This document shows, piece by piece, positions 1-9,500 of a DNA stretch of 49,847 nucleotides. The notes under the pieces were generated by a model that saw only the letters and a program-made list of their open reading frames with translations, made no database searches and had not been told where the DNA came from. The translations under genes were made by a program, and so were the position numbers. Source of the DNA: Nocardia veterana NBRC 100344 (GTDB lineage Bacteria > Actinomycetota > Actinomycetes > Mycobacteriales > Mycobacteriaceae); the NCBI RefSeq assembly GCF_000308855.1, contig NZ_BAGM01000116.1, positions 1-49,847 of the forward strand, written 5' to 3'. Numbering within the stretch: position 1 is the stretch's first letter; each line of letters opens with the position of its first letter.

Positions 1-357
1 GGATGTGGTTGTGCCGCTGCTTGTTTCGATGGACAGAGCCTGTCCGGCCCGGGCCGCGGCCTCGGCCCGGTCGCGAAACGACGACATCGCCGTCGTCCAG
101 AACCGGGTGAAGTAGCCGCGCAGCGCGTCGATGCCGTGCGGGTCGAGCCGGTAGATCCGGCGGGTGCCGACCGCCTCGTCGCGGACCAGCCCCGCCTGTT
201 TGAGCACCTTCAGATGCTGGGAGACCGCCGGGCGGCTGACCGGGAGTTCGGCGGCCAGCTCACCGACCGCGCAGGGTCCGCGGCCGAGTCGTTCGAAGAT
301 CGCTCGCCGGGTCGGGTCCCCGAGCGCGTCGAGCGCATCGTCTTGGTAAGTCCCCAC
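1..357 (-). CDS. ArsR-family transcriptional regulator, 3' end outside window
   Basis: Read on the minus strand from a GTG at 357, the frame stays open for 119 codons to the window edge, so the C-terminus is missing. The N-terminal part reads DALDALGDPTRRAIFERL, then a winged helix-turn-helix with SRPAVSQHLKVLKQAGLV, the classic ArsR recognition helix. No metal-binding CxC pair is visible in helix 3, so it is probably a non-metal ArsR of the SdpR-like group that usually precedes an SRPBCC (AHSA1) gene. That partner would lie beyond base 1 and cannot be seen. A near-perfect inverted repeat sits directly upstream and suggests autoregulation. Family assignment is secure; the ligand is unknown. 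Confidence 0.85.
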   Translation of the reverse strand, partial: MGTYQDDALDALGDPTRRAIFERLGRGPCAVGELAAELPVSRPAVSQHLKVLKQAGLVRDEAVGTRRIYRLDPHGIDALRGYFTRFWTTAMSSFRDRAEAAARAGQALSIETSSGTTTS

Positions 358-361
358 GAAC

Positions 362-379
362 CGTAAGTGTAGACTTACG
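362..379. promoter_or_regulatory. Inverted repeat, probable ArsR operator
   Basis: Arms CGTAAGT and ACTTACG are perfect reverse complements separated by four bases (GTAG). The repeat lies 5-22 bp upstream of the ArsR start at 357 and about 80 bp upstream of the divergent fusion gene. Size and position fit an ArsR dimer site that represses its own gene, and possibly the neighbour. Binding by this regulator is inferred. Confidence 0.6.
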
Positions 380-456
380 TAATGCAGGTCACAAGTCTTT
401 GACGCCCCGAAAGAGCGGGTGATTAATTGTCTCGAGACGCAACAAGGAGGTTGTCG

Positions 457-3432
457 GTGTCGCCATTGCCGGGATCGGATCGGATCCGCACCGCACGCAC
501 CAAGCTCGAGGCGGGAAACGCCCTGTTCGCGGCGGTGCGTAAGGATCCGCGCATCGCTCGCGACCTGATCACCGGTCTGGTCGGCGCCGCTCGATCGCGC
601 TCGGCCCCGGCGGCCGCACCGGCCGAAGAGGCCGACGGTTACCTCACCCCCGCCGGGGTGAGCGACTACGCCAAATCCGCCCACGCCCGCCGCAGCCTTC
701 CCGTGGCACCCGAGACGGTGGCCGCGTATCTGTCGGATCTGAACCGGCTGGGCGACTGGTTCACCCTGCACGCCGGCTGGCGGGGCCAGGAGCCCGGTGC
801 GGTGCGCGAGGGCCTGACGTTCACGCAGCAGGCGGTGGTGATGGGGATTCCCGCCGAGTTGCGCTGGACGGTCGTCGAGGCCGGTGAGCGGGGGTTCGCG
901 CTGCGTGGGGAGGGCCCGCAGGGTGTGCGGCTGGGATATTGGCTGACCGTCGCCGGTTCCGGCGACGAGGCGACGGTGTACTTCGATGCCGGGTTGGGCG
1001 GCCCGCCGGTGGAGGGGCCGCTGGGCGCGTCGGTGGCCCGCAGCCTCGGCGAGGCGATGGAGCAGTCCCTGGCCCGGCTACCGGCAGCGATCGCCGCGGC
1101 CGGACCGGTGAAAAAGCATGCGGCACAGCCCATTCGGCACCGCGCCTCGGGCACCGAGATCGATCCCCGCACCCCCGTGCTGGTGGGCGTCGGGCAGCTC
1201 ACCCAGCGCACACCGGATTCCGGTTACGCCGATCCGGCCGCGCTCGCGGTGACCGCGTTGCGACGCGCCGCCGCCGATACCGGCGCCGGGGAAGACCTGC
1301 TGCGCCGCGCGGACGCGGTGTTCGCGGTGGCGTGCACGTCGTGGCAGTACCGCGATATGGGCGCGGTGATCGCGCAGCGCCTGGGACTGGCCGGTGTCGA
1401 CACCGCGCAGTCGAGCCGCTTCGGCGGCGACGGCGGACAGCTGATGATCAACGAGGCCGCCGCAGCGATCGCGGCCGGCGACTACGACGTGGTGCTGGTC
1501 ACCGGCGCGGAGGCCGGAGCCACCCAGGCCGCCGCGCAGCGGGCGGGGGTCGAGCTGTCGTGGCCGCAGCAGGGGCCCGAAGTCGCGCCGACCCGCACGA
1601 TCGGCATCGACAAACCGGCCAACAATCCGGCCGAGACGGCCGCGGGCCTGATCGCGCCGATCAACATGTACGCCCTGCTGGAGTCGGCGAACCGGCATCG
1701 GCTGGGCCGCAGCCCCGGCGATCACGCCCGGGCCGTGGCCGAGCTCTGGTCGCGGCTGTCGATGGTGGCGGCCCGCAACGAATATGCTTGGCAGCCCGAG
1801 GAATTCGATGCCGACGCGATCGCCACACCCGGTCCGGACAATCGCATGGTCTCCACGCCCTACCCGAAGCTCGAATGCGCGAATCTGACCGTCGACATGG
1901 CCAGCGGCATCGTGATGTGCAGCGCCGCGGCCGCGCAGGAGGCCGGAATCGCGCAGGACAAGTGGATCTTCATCCACGCCGGCGCCTCCGGTCACGACGA
2001 GTGGTTCACCAGTGAACGCGCCGATCTGGCCGCCTCGCCGGCGATCGCGACGCTGGGCCGGGCGGTGCTCGAGCACAGCGGTATCGGTGTCGACGCCCTG
2101 ACCCATGTGGACCTCTACGCCTGCTTCCCGGTAGCGGTGCAGATCGCCGCGCGCGAATTGGGGCTGGCGATCGACGATCCGGCCCGTCCGCTGTCGGTGA
2201 CCGGCGGTCTGACCTTCGGCGGCGGTCCGGGCAACAATTACGGCGGGCACGCGGTGGCGACGATGGTGCAGCGGTTGCGGGCCGAACCGGGCACCTTCGG
2301 CCTGGCGAGTTCACTGGGCTGGTACGTCACCAAACATGCGCTGGGCGTGTATTCGTCGCTGCCGCCCGCGCAGCCGTACCGGCATCTGCGCCCGATCGTC
2401 GAGAATCCGCCGGCGCGCCCGGCCCGCAGCGGCCACGAGGGTCCGGCGGTGGTGGAGGCCTACACCGTCGCCTATACCCGCGACGGACAGCCGGAGGCGG
2501 CGATTCTGAGCCTGATCGAACCCGCGGGCGGCCGGATCCTGCTGCGGAACACCGATTCCGAGCTGATCGCGGAATTGGTCGACGGTGATCTGCTGGGTCT
2601 GCCGGTGACGGTGTCGGGGAACGACATCCGCGTCGAGGGCCGCGAACGGGTCGAGTTGCCGGCGCCGCCCGCACCGCCGGTGCTGGTGGAGCGCCGCGGG
2701 CCGATCACGATCATCACCCTCAACCGGCCGCAGGTGCGCAATGCCGTGAATCTGGCCACCGCCCTGGCATTGGAACGGGCCGTGGACGCCTACGAGGCCG
2801 ATCCGTCGGCGCAGGTCGCGATCATCACCGGTGCGGGTGGATATTTCTGTGCCGGAATGGATCTCAAGGCCGCCGCCCGCGGCGAGACGCCGATGACCGA
2901 GCGGCGCGGCCCGCTCGGTATCACCGCGAAACCGCCGGTGAAACCGTTGATCGCGGCGGTCGAGGGACCCGCGTTGGCCGGGGGTTGCGAACTGGCGCTG
3001 GCCGCGGATCTGGTAGTGGCAGCGCAGGATTCGACGTTCGGGATCCCGGAGGTCAAGCGCGGGCTGGTGGCCGTCGGCGGTGGCGTGCTGCGGCTGGCGC
3101 AGCGGTTGCCGCGGGCGGTGGCGATGGAGCTGGCGCTGACCGGTGATCCCATTCCCGCCGAGCGCGCGGCGGCGCTGGGCCTGGTGAATCGGGTGACCGA
3201 ATCGGGGAAGGCGCTCGAGGCCGCGGTGGAGCTGGCGCAGCGGATCGCGGTGAACGCGCCGTTGAGTCTGGCGGCGAGCAAACGCATCATCGACGAATCA
3301 CCGGACTGGTCCACCGATGTCGCGTTCACCCGGCAGCTCGAGGTGTCGGGCAGTGCGCTGGCGTCGGAGGATGCGGCCGAGGGGGTGCTGGCGTTCGCGC
3401 AGAAGCGCACGCCGGAGTGGAAGGGGCGCTGA
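457..3432 (+). CDS. SRPBCC / thiolase-like (TLP1 type) / crotonase three-domain fusion
   Basis: The protein is 991 aa from the GTG at 457, chosen because AAGGAGG (444-450) sits 6 bases upstream; an in-frame TTG at 427 has no such site. Residues about 75-220 look like an SRPBCC (START-like) lipid-binding fold. Residues about 236-640 are a thiolase-like domain (TPVLVGVGQ, GGLTFGGGPGNNYGGHA) in which the usual nucleophile loop reads FGGDGGQ, without cysteine. Residues about 650-735 fit the extra C-terminal domain of mycobacterial thiolase-like protein type 1. Residues about 742-991 are a crotonase with both catalytic glutamates (GGCELAL and GIPEVKRGL) and the oxyanion segment YFCAGMDL. It probably acts on an acyl- or steroid-CoA intermediate; the substrate is unknown. 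These three domains are normally separate proteins. A hairpin overlaps the stop codon. Confidence 0.88.
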   Translation: MSPLPGSDRIRTARTKLEAGNALFAAVRKDPRIARDLITGLVGAARSRSAPAAAPAEEADGYLTPAGVSDYAKSAHARRSLPVAPETVAAYLSDLNRLGDWFTLHAGWRGQEPGAVREGLTFTQQAVVMGIPAELRWTVVEAGERGFALRGEGPQGVRLGYWLTVAGSGDEATVYFDAGLGGPPVEGPLGASVARSLGEAMEQSLARLPAAIAAAGPVKKHAAQPIRHRASGTEIDPRTPVLVGVGQLTQRTPDSGYADPAALAVTALRRAAADTGAGEDLLRRADAVFAVACTSWQYRDMGAVIAQRLGLAGVDTAQSSRFGGDGGQLMINEAAAAIAAGDYDVVLVTGAEAGATQAAAQRAGVELSWPQQGPEVAPTRTIGIDKPANNPAETAAGLIAPINMYALLESANRHRLGRSPGDHARAVAELWSRLSMVAARNEYAWQPEEFDADAIATPGPDNRMVSTPYPKLECANLTVDMASGIVMCSAAAAQEAGIAQDKWIFIHAGASGHDEWFTSERADLAASPAIATLGRAVLEHSGIGVDALTHVDLYACFPVAVQIAARELGLAIDDPARPLSVTGGLTFGGGPGNNYGGHAVATMVQRLRAEPGTFGLASSLGWYVTKHALGVYSSLPPAQPYRHLRPIVENPPARPARSGHEGPAVVEAYTVAYTRDGQPEAAILSLIEPAGGRILLRNTDSELIAELVDGDLLGLPVTVSGNDIRVEGRERVELPAPPAPPVLVERRGPITIITLNRPQVRNAVNLATALALERAVDAYEADPSAQVAIITGAGGYFCAGMDLKAAARGETPMTERRGPLGITAKPPVKPLIAAVEGPALAGGCELALAADLVVAAQDSTFGIPEVKRGLVAVGGGVLRLAQRLPRAVAMELALTGDPIPAERAAALGLVNRVTESGKALEAAVELAQRIAVNAPLSLAASKRIIDESPDWSTDVAFTRQLEVSGSALASEDAAEGVLAFAQKRTPEWKGR

Positions 3433-3442
3433 GCAGCGCCCC
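3423..3442. terminator. Hairpin terminator over the stop codon of the fusion gene
   Basis: GGGGCGCT and AGCGCCCC form a perfect 8-bp stem with a 4-base loop that contains the stop codon. There is no U-tract, as is common for actinobacterial intrinsic terminators. It lies between two convergent genes and could serve both. Confidence 0.55.
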
Positions 3443-3454
3443 CGCCCGTGGCGG

Positions 3455-4108
3455 TCAAGCGGTCAGGGCGGTGTAGGCGTCGGCGTAGAACACCGATTTG
3501 ATCGATCCCAGGGTGCCTTGATCCTTGGCGCCCAGCGGGGCCAGCAGGGCGAGGGCGGACTCGACCTCCGCGCCCGCGGCGGCGGTGGCGTCGACCAGGC
3601 CGTATTCGTGTGCTTCGGTTCCGCCGAAGCGACGGCCGGTGAGGACGGCGGCGGTGACGGCCTCGGCCGAGAGTTTGGCCTGCACGAGCGCGGCCAGCGC
3701 CGGGGTGAACGGCACCCGGATGTCGACCTCGGGGAAGCAGAAGTAGCCGCGATCGGCGCGCATGACGCGCTGGTCGTGCGCGAGCGCCAGCATCGCGCCG
3801 GCGCCGAAGGCGTGGCCGGGCAGGGCCGCCACGCTCGGCACCGGCAGGGTGAGCACCCGCGCCAGCAGCCCCTGCACCCGTTCGACATACCACGAGGCGC
3901 GATCGCCGTTGGCGCTCAACCACTCCAGGTCGAGTCCGTTGGAGTAGAACTTGCCGCTCGCGGTGGTGATCAATCCCGTGGCGCCGTCGGCGATTACGGT
4001 GTCGAGGTGGGCGTCCACGGCGGCGAGGAACTCGGGTGAGAAGCGGTTCTCGCCGGCGCCGAGGTCGAGCACGGCGACGGTGCCGCGGTAGGCGAGGGTG
4101 GGGGACAT
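3455..4108 (-). CDS. Enoyl-CoA hydratase/isomerase family protein (ECI-like)
   Basis: A 217-aa short crotonase-fold protein. The start ATG at 4108 is preceded by AGGAGA at suitable spacing. The first oxyanion segment reads GKFYSNGLDLEWL and the second GHAFGAGAMLALAHDQRVM, followed by FPEVDIRVPF. The pattern resembles delta3,delta2-enoyl-CoA isomerases more than classical hydratases: the first glutamate position of hydratases (GGCE) is GAGAM here, while the glutamate in FPEVD is kept. It would move double bonds in unsaturated acyl-CoA for beta-oxidation. It is convergent with the fusion gene and lies 37 nt downstream of the TetR gene, so the pair is likely one transcription unit under that repressor. 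The exact substrate cannot be told. Confidence 0.82.
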   Translation of the reverse strand: MSPTLAYRGTVAVLDLGAGENRFSPEFLAAVDAHLDTVIADGATGLITTASGKFYSNGLDLEWLSANGDRASWYVERVQGLLARVLTLPVPSVAALPGHAFGAGAMLALAHDQRVMRADRGYFCFPEVDIRVPFTPALAALVQAKLSAEAVTAAVLTGRRFGGTEAHEYGLVDATAAAGAEVESALALLAPLGAKDQGTLGSIKSVFYADAYTALTA

Positions 4109-4145
4109 CGGATCTCCTGGGTTTCGGTCGTCGGTGTTCGGTTGG

Positions 4146-4766
4146 TCAGCGGGTCGGTGGTGGCCCGGCGGTGACGGCGGCGCGTACGGCCGCCCGCAAC
4201 CGCATCCGGGTGTCGGGGTCGGCGAGGCGCTCGCGTGACAGCAGCAGCGCGGTGGGCAGATCGACGATGCAAGCGGTGATCACCTCGACCGCGCGCCGGT
4301 CCTCACGCTGCCACAGGTGCGCCGACAACCTCCGCATCACCGCGATGAGTCCGCGGTGCTGCGCGCGCACCTCGGCGGCCACATCGTCGGGCAGTTCCGC
4401 GGCCAGGACCTCGTCGTGGCGCAACATCGTGACCAGGCGCGACGAGGCCGGATACCGGTCGGCGAACTCCACGGGCGCCTCGGCAGCGCGCACGACGGCC
4501 GCCACGGCGGCGGCGCTGCCGGTGCCGTCCGCCAGCGCCGCGTCGACGAGTTCGTTCTGCACGTCGAGGAACCGGCGTGCGGCGCGAATCCACATGCGCG
4601 CCACCAGTTCCGAGCGCGAGCCGAAACTGTGGTAGATCGCTCCGTTCGACATTCCGCTGGCAGTGGCGACCGCGCGAATGGTCACGGCCGGCAGGCCCGC
4701 GGCCACGGCGAGCGCTTCGGCGTGGTCGAGAACGACATCGAGATCGTGGATGCGGGGGCGGGGCAC
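4146..4766 (-). CDS. TetR-family transcriptional repressor
   Basis: About 206 aa. The N-terminal helix-turn-helix includes VTIRAVATASGMSNGAIYHSFGSR, a canonical TetR DNA-binding segment; the C-terminal ligand domain is not assignable. An in-frame ATG at 4787 exists, but it falls in the centre of a 24-bp palindrome that is surely the operator, so the GTG at 4766 (MPRPRIHDLD) is preferred. It is the first gene of a short unit with the enoyl-CoA isomerase-like gene downstream, so it probably senses an acyl-CoA or a related lipid. The effector is inferred, not seen. Confidence 0.85.
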   Translation of the reverse strand: MPRPRIHDLDVVLDHAEALAVAAGLPAVTIRAVATASGMSNGAIYHSFGSRSELVARMWIRAARRFLDVQNELVDAALADGTGSAAAVAAVVRAAEAPVEFADRYPASSRLVTMLRHDEVLAAELPDDVAAEVRAQHRGLIAVMRRLSAHLWQREDRRAVEVITACIVDLPTALLLSRERLADPDTRMRLRAAVRAAVTAGPPPTR

Positions 4767-4775
4767 GACCTCACC

Positions 4776-4799
4776 ATAACAGAGCATGTGCTCTGTTAT
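4776..4799. promoter_or_regulatory. 24-bp palindromic TetR operator
   Basis: The 11-bp arms ATAACAGAGCA and TGCTCTGTTAT are perfect reverse complements around a 2-bp centre. The site begins 10 bp upstream of the preferred TetR start, the standard place for autorepression. There is no divergent gene immediately upstream, so it most likely controls the tetR and crotonase pair. Confidence 0.75.
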
Positions 4800-4844
4800 T
4801 CGGTGGTGTGCGTCACCGGGCCCACGACGCGCGAATCCGACCGC

Positions 4845-5135
4845 TCAGCCGTCGCCGGCGAGAAGTTCGTCGAGGCGGTTGCCCAGCACCGTGTATTCCG
4901 CGAGCCAGCCGCCGGCCGCCGCGATCTCGCACAGCGGCCCGGTCGGCGCGAACAACCGACGCAGCTCCGCCACGCCACCGCGATCACCGCGGGCGATGCG
5001 TTCGCTATGCGCGGTGAGCTCGGCGATCAGTTCGTCCTCCGTGCGGAAGCGCGACTGCCAGCTCAAATCCTGCGGTTCGCGCCGCACGATCGTCAGCACC
5101 CGCTCCAGCACGTCGCGGATCCCGCTCGCTGCCAC
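4845..5135 (-). CDS. Small conserved-looking protein of unknown function
   Basis: A 96-aa protein starting with GTG at 5135, with a purine-rich AGGCGAGG stretch before it. It begins about 20 nt after the stop of the M1 peptidase gene, so it probably closes that operon. The sequence is soluble and rich in charged helices (IRDVLERVLTIVRREPQDLS, ERIARGDRGGVAELRRLF) with no signal peptide, membrane segment or metal motif. I do not recognise the family. The strand, spacing and non-random amino-acid pattern support it as a real gene, last in the synthetase-peptidase operon. Confidence 0.6.
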   Translation of the reverse strand: MAASGIRDVLERVLTIVRREPQDLSWQSRFRTEDELIAELTAHSERIARGDRGGVAELRRLFAPTGPLCEIAAAGGWLAEYTVLGNRLDELLAGDG

Positions 5136-5156
5136 GCCGTCGCCTCGCCTACCGGG

Positions 5157-6515
5157 TCAGCTGCCGACCGCACCGAGACCGGGCTGCGGCAGCTCGGGCA
5201 GTGCGGTGCGATACAGCCACCCGTCCCACAGATCGCGCAGTGGGGCCGGGCTGTAGTGGCCGGCGAGGTCGGTAAAATCCTCGGCGCTGACGCTGCCGTA
5301 GCGGTGCCGGGCGGTCCAGTCGCGCAGCAGGGTGAAGAAGGCGTCGTCGCCGAGGCGCAGGCGCAGCGCGTGCAGGGTGAGGGCGCCGCGTTTGTAGACC
5401 CGGTCGTCGAACATCGACGCCGGTCCCGGGTCGCCGATCACGAGATCCTGCGGGGCCCGGGCGAGGTTCTGGCGGGCGGCGCGGGCCAGCTGGTCGGCGC
5501 CGGGCCCGCCCCCGGCCTGCGACCAGATCCATTCGGCGTAGCAGGCGAAACCCTCGTGCAGCCAGATGTCGCGCCACTGCCGCACGGTGAGGCTGTTGCC
5601 GAACCACTGGTGGGCCAGTTCGTGCGCGATGAGCCGTTCCGCGCCGCGGTGCCCGTCGCAATGGTTGGCGCCGAAGATCGACACACCCTGTGCCTCGATG
5701 GGGATTTCGAGCTCGTCGTCGGTGACGACGACGCTGTAGCCGGGGAACGGGTAGGGCCCGAACCGGCGCTCGAATTCGGCCATCATCTGTGGTTGCCGGG
5801 CGAAATCATGGTCGAAGGCGGGGCGCAGCCGCGGCGGCAGCACCGCGGTCATCGGCACCTTCGTGGCGCGTCCGGTGTCGATGCGGTGGGACCGGTAGGG
5901 GCCGATCTGGATGGTGGCCAGATAGGAGGCCATCGGCTCGGACTGCTCGTACACCCAGGTGGTCTGACTGGATTTGGTGGTGCGGGCGGTCAGCACACCG
6001 TTGGCGAGCGCGTGGTACGGGGAGTCGGTGGTGATCGAGATCCGGTAGCTGGCCTTGGAACTGGGGTGATCGTCGCACGGGAACCAGGACGCCGCGCCGT
6101 TGGGCTGGCTCGCCACCAGCACACCGTCGGTCAGTTCCTCCCAGCCGACCTCACCCCACGGGCCGCGCACCGGTTTCGGGGTGCCGCCGTAGTGCACCAC
6201 GATCGACAGGGCCGCGCCGGGCGGCACGTGGCGGGCGGGAGTGATCGTCAGCTTGCCACGGGTGTGGGTGTATTTCGCCGGCTTGGCGCCGTTGACGAAA
6301 ACCTTTGCCACACTCAGTGTTTGCGACAGATCCAGCGCGAACCGCGGCTGCACCGCGGTGGTCACCGCCGTGATGGTGGCCCGGCCGGTCAGCCGGTTGG
6401 CGGCGACCTTGTACACCAGGTCCAGTTCGTAGCGCGAGACCCGGTAGCCGCGGTTGCCGTTCTGCGGCAGATAGTCGTCGATCGGCGCCTCGGCGCCACC
6501 CTTACCCACCTTCAC
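5157..6515 (-). CDS. M1-family zinc metallopeptidase
   Basis: 452 aa from the GTG at 6515, which follows AAGGCAGG and starts 13 nt after the stop of the synthetase gene, so the two are almost certainly cotranscribed. The catalytic motif is HELAH, followed after exactly 18 residues by the third zinc-ligand glutamate in LHEGFACYAEW, which is the canonical M1 arrangement. The N-terminal half is the beta-sheet M1 domain. The usual GAMEN substrate motif is replaced by EAQGVSIFG. At about 450 residues it is a short M1 enzyme lacking the C-terminal helical domain. No signal peptide is visible, so it is probably cytoplasmic. M1 aminopeptidases are known to degrade epsilon-poly-lysine in Streptomyces, which makes its position beside a Pls-type synthetase informative. 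Its real substrate is unproven. Confidence 0.87.
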   Translation of the reverse strand: MKVGKGGAEAPIDDYLPQNGNRGYRVSRYELDLVYKVAANRLTGRATITAVTTAVQPRFALDLSQTLSVAKVFVNGAKPAKYTHTRGKLTITPARHVPPGAALSIVVHYGGTPKPVRGPWGEVGWEELTDGVLVASQPNGAASWFPCDDHPSSKASYRISITTDSPYHALANGVLTARTTKSSQTTWVYEQSEPMASYLATIQIGPYRSHRIDTGRATKVPMTAVLPPRLRPAFDHDFARQPQMMAEFERRFGPYPFPGYSVVVTDDELEIPIEAQGVSIFGANHCDGHRGAERLIAHELAHQWFGNSLTVRQWRDIWLHEGFACYAEWIWSQAGGGPGADQLARAARQNLARAPQDLVIGDPGPASMFDDRVYKRGALTLHALRLRLGDDAFFTLLRDWTARHRYGSVSAEDFTDLAGHYSPAPLRDLWDGWLYRTALPELPQPGLGAVGS

Positions 6516-6528
6516 CGACGACCTGCCT

Positions 6529-9500
6529 TCACTTGCCGCGCCGGGTGTCCGGCCACGGCGCAATCGGATTGCCCTGCCACCGGGTCGACGGCGGGACGGT
6601 GTCCCCGCGCATCACCAGCGAGGCCGGGCCCACGGTCGCACCGGCGCCGATGCGGGCCGCCGGCAACGCCACGCAGTGCGGGCCGAGGGTGGCACCGGCT
6701 TCGAGGGTCACGCTGTCCATGGACATGATCCGATCATGGAACAGATGAGTTTGCACGACACAGCCGCGTTCCACGGTCGCTCCGTCGCCGAGGCTCACCA
6801 GATCGGCCTCGGGCAGCCAATACGATTCGCACCACACGCCGCGCCCGATGCGCGCGCCGAGCCCGCGCAGCCAGATGTTCATCACCGCGGTGCCGGTGGC
6901 CGCGCGCGCGAACCACGGCGCGGCAACGGTTTCCACGAACGCGTCGCACACCTCGTTACGCCACACGAACGAACTCCACAGCGGATGTTCCACCTTCCGG
7001 ATACGTCCGACGATCAACCATTTCGCCGCCACCGCGCACGCGCCCGCGACGGCGCCGGCGATCAGCAGCACCACCCCGGAACAGAGCGCGGCCAGCCAGT
7101 ATCCGGGCCCCGACGCCAGCCACGCCAGCGCGAACAGCACACCGAGCCCGATGCCGAAGCTGAGGATCACCGGCACCAGCCGGCAGGTTTCCACCAGCGC
7201 GCGGGCCAGTTTCAATTTCAGCGGCGGGTCGAAGGTGCGGGCGGTGTCGGCATCACCGGCGGTGCGGCGCAACCGCACCGGCGGGCTGCCCAGCCACGAC
7301 GAACCCGCCTTCGCCTTCTCCGGAGCCGCCGACAACACCGCCACCAAACCGTTCTTGGGCACCCGCCGTCCGGGCGCGGTCATCCCGGAGTTACCCAGAA
7401 AGGCCCGCTTTCCCACCTTGGCGCCGCCGATGTGCATCCAGCCGCCGCCGAGTTCGTAGCCGGCGATCATGGTGTCGTCGGCGAGGAACGCCCCGTCGGC
7501 CACCTTGGTGAATTTGGGCAGCAGCAGCACCGTCGACGCCTCGACGTTCTTGCCGACGTCGGCGCCCAGCAGCCGCAGCCACAGCGGGGTGAGCAGGCCC
7601 GCATACAGCGGGAACAGGAAGGTGCGCGCGGAGTCGGTGAGCCGTTCGGTGGCCCAGGCCTGCCAGCCGACGCGGCTGCGCACCGGGTGATAGCCCGCGG
7701 TCAATCCGATCGCGAGCACCCGGATCGCGATCACGGTCACCGCGGCGAAGACGGCGAGCACGATCAGCGCGGCCACCGGCAGCATCAGCATCGCGTGCGC
7801 CAGCGCCCCGGGCAGGGTGGTTTCGTCGCGGATCCACCAGGCCAGCAGCAGGCCACCCGCGGCGAGCGCGATCACCGGCAGCGCCGACAGCAGCATCGAG
7901 GTCACCCCGAAGACCAGCACCCAGTGCAGCGCGCGCGGCGGTGTGGTGGCGGGCCAGCGATGGTCGGCGGGACCGACTTTCACCGCGGGCGACCCGGCCC
8001 AGCTCTGCCCGGCTTTCACCTTCCCGAATACCGCTGAGCCGGGTTCGACGACGGCGTTCTTGCCGATCACCGCGCCGGGCATCACCGTGGACCGGGAACC
8101 GACGACCGCGCCGGGTCCGATGCGGATTTCCCCGATGTGCACGAGGTCGCCGTCGATCCAGTATCCGGCCAGATCCACTTCCGGTTCGACGCTGCAGCCG
8201 TCGCCGAGTTCGAGCATGCCGGTGACCGGCGGCAGCGTGTGCAGATCGACCCCGTGCCCGATGCGTGCCCCCAGCGCGCGGGCGAACGGCACCATCCACG
8301 GTGCGCCGGACAGGTTTTCCGCACCCGCCGCCTCGGCCAACCGCACCGCCGTCCACAGCCGCAGATGAACCGAGCCGCCGCGCGGATAGCTGCCGGGCCG
8401 CACACCGCGCAACAGCAGGCGCGCGCCCGCCACGCAGATCGCCATCCGGCCGGGCGGGGAGATGAACAGCACGAATCCGGCCAGCGCCCACCACCACGAC
8501 AGTCCCGGCATCCACGGCAGCGCACCGAAGCGGGAGGCGATGTTGGTGACCACGCCGAGCCAGGTCAACCACTGCAGGCCGGTGAGGGTGGTCAGCGGCA
8601 CCGAGGCCAGCACCTGGATCCATTGCGCGCGCCGCGGTGTCGGGGTGACGTGGCGGGTGGGCGCCTGTTCGGTGGGGGCGGCGGCGTCGATGAATTCGGC
8701 CAGTGCGCCCAGTCGCGGATGATCGTAGAGGTCGGCGACGGTGATCTGCGGCAGCCGTTCGCGCAGCGCGGTGACCAGCTGCGCGGCCGACAGCGAACCG
8801 CCACCGAGGTCGAAGAAGTCCGAATCCGGTCCGTCGACATCGGCGCCGAGCACCGAATGCCACAGTCCCGCAAGCCAATACGCGGTGCCGTCCAGTCCCG
8901 CGCCGGGTTCGCCGTCGGCGCCGGGCAGCGGCCACGGCAGCGCGTCCCGGTCGACCTTTCCGGAGGTGCGCGTGGGCAGTTCGTCCAGGACGGCCAGCCG
9001 GGGCACGAGGGCGGCGGGCAGTCGTTCGGCCAGTTGTGCCCGCGCGCGAGTCAGGTCGAAACCGTCGTCGCCGGTGGACAGGTAGCCCACGAGGATCGGG
9101 GTGCCGGTGGCGGTGGTGCGCACGGCGGCCGCGGCGGCGGTGACACCGGGCAGCTGTTGCAGCGCGGCGTCGAGTTCGCCGAGTTCGATGCGGCGACCGC
9201 CGACCTTCACCTGGTCGTCGGCGCGGCCGAGGAAGATCAGCCCGGCGGGGTCGTTGCGCACCAGATCACCGGAACGGTAGGCGCGCTGCCAGTCGAGGGT
9301 CGGCATCGGGGCGTATTTCTCGGCGTCCTTGGCCGGATCGAGGTAGCGGGCCAGGCCCACGCCACCGATCACGAGCTCACCGGATTCGCCGTCGGCCACC
9401 GGGTTGCCCTCGGCGTCCACGACGGCGAGATCCCAACCGTCCAACGGTAATCCGATGCGCACGGCTCCGGTGCCGGTCAACCGCGCGGCGCAAGCGACCA

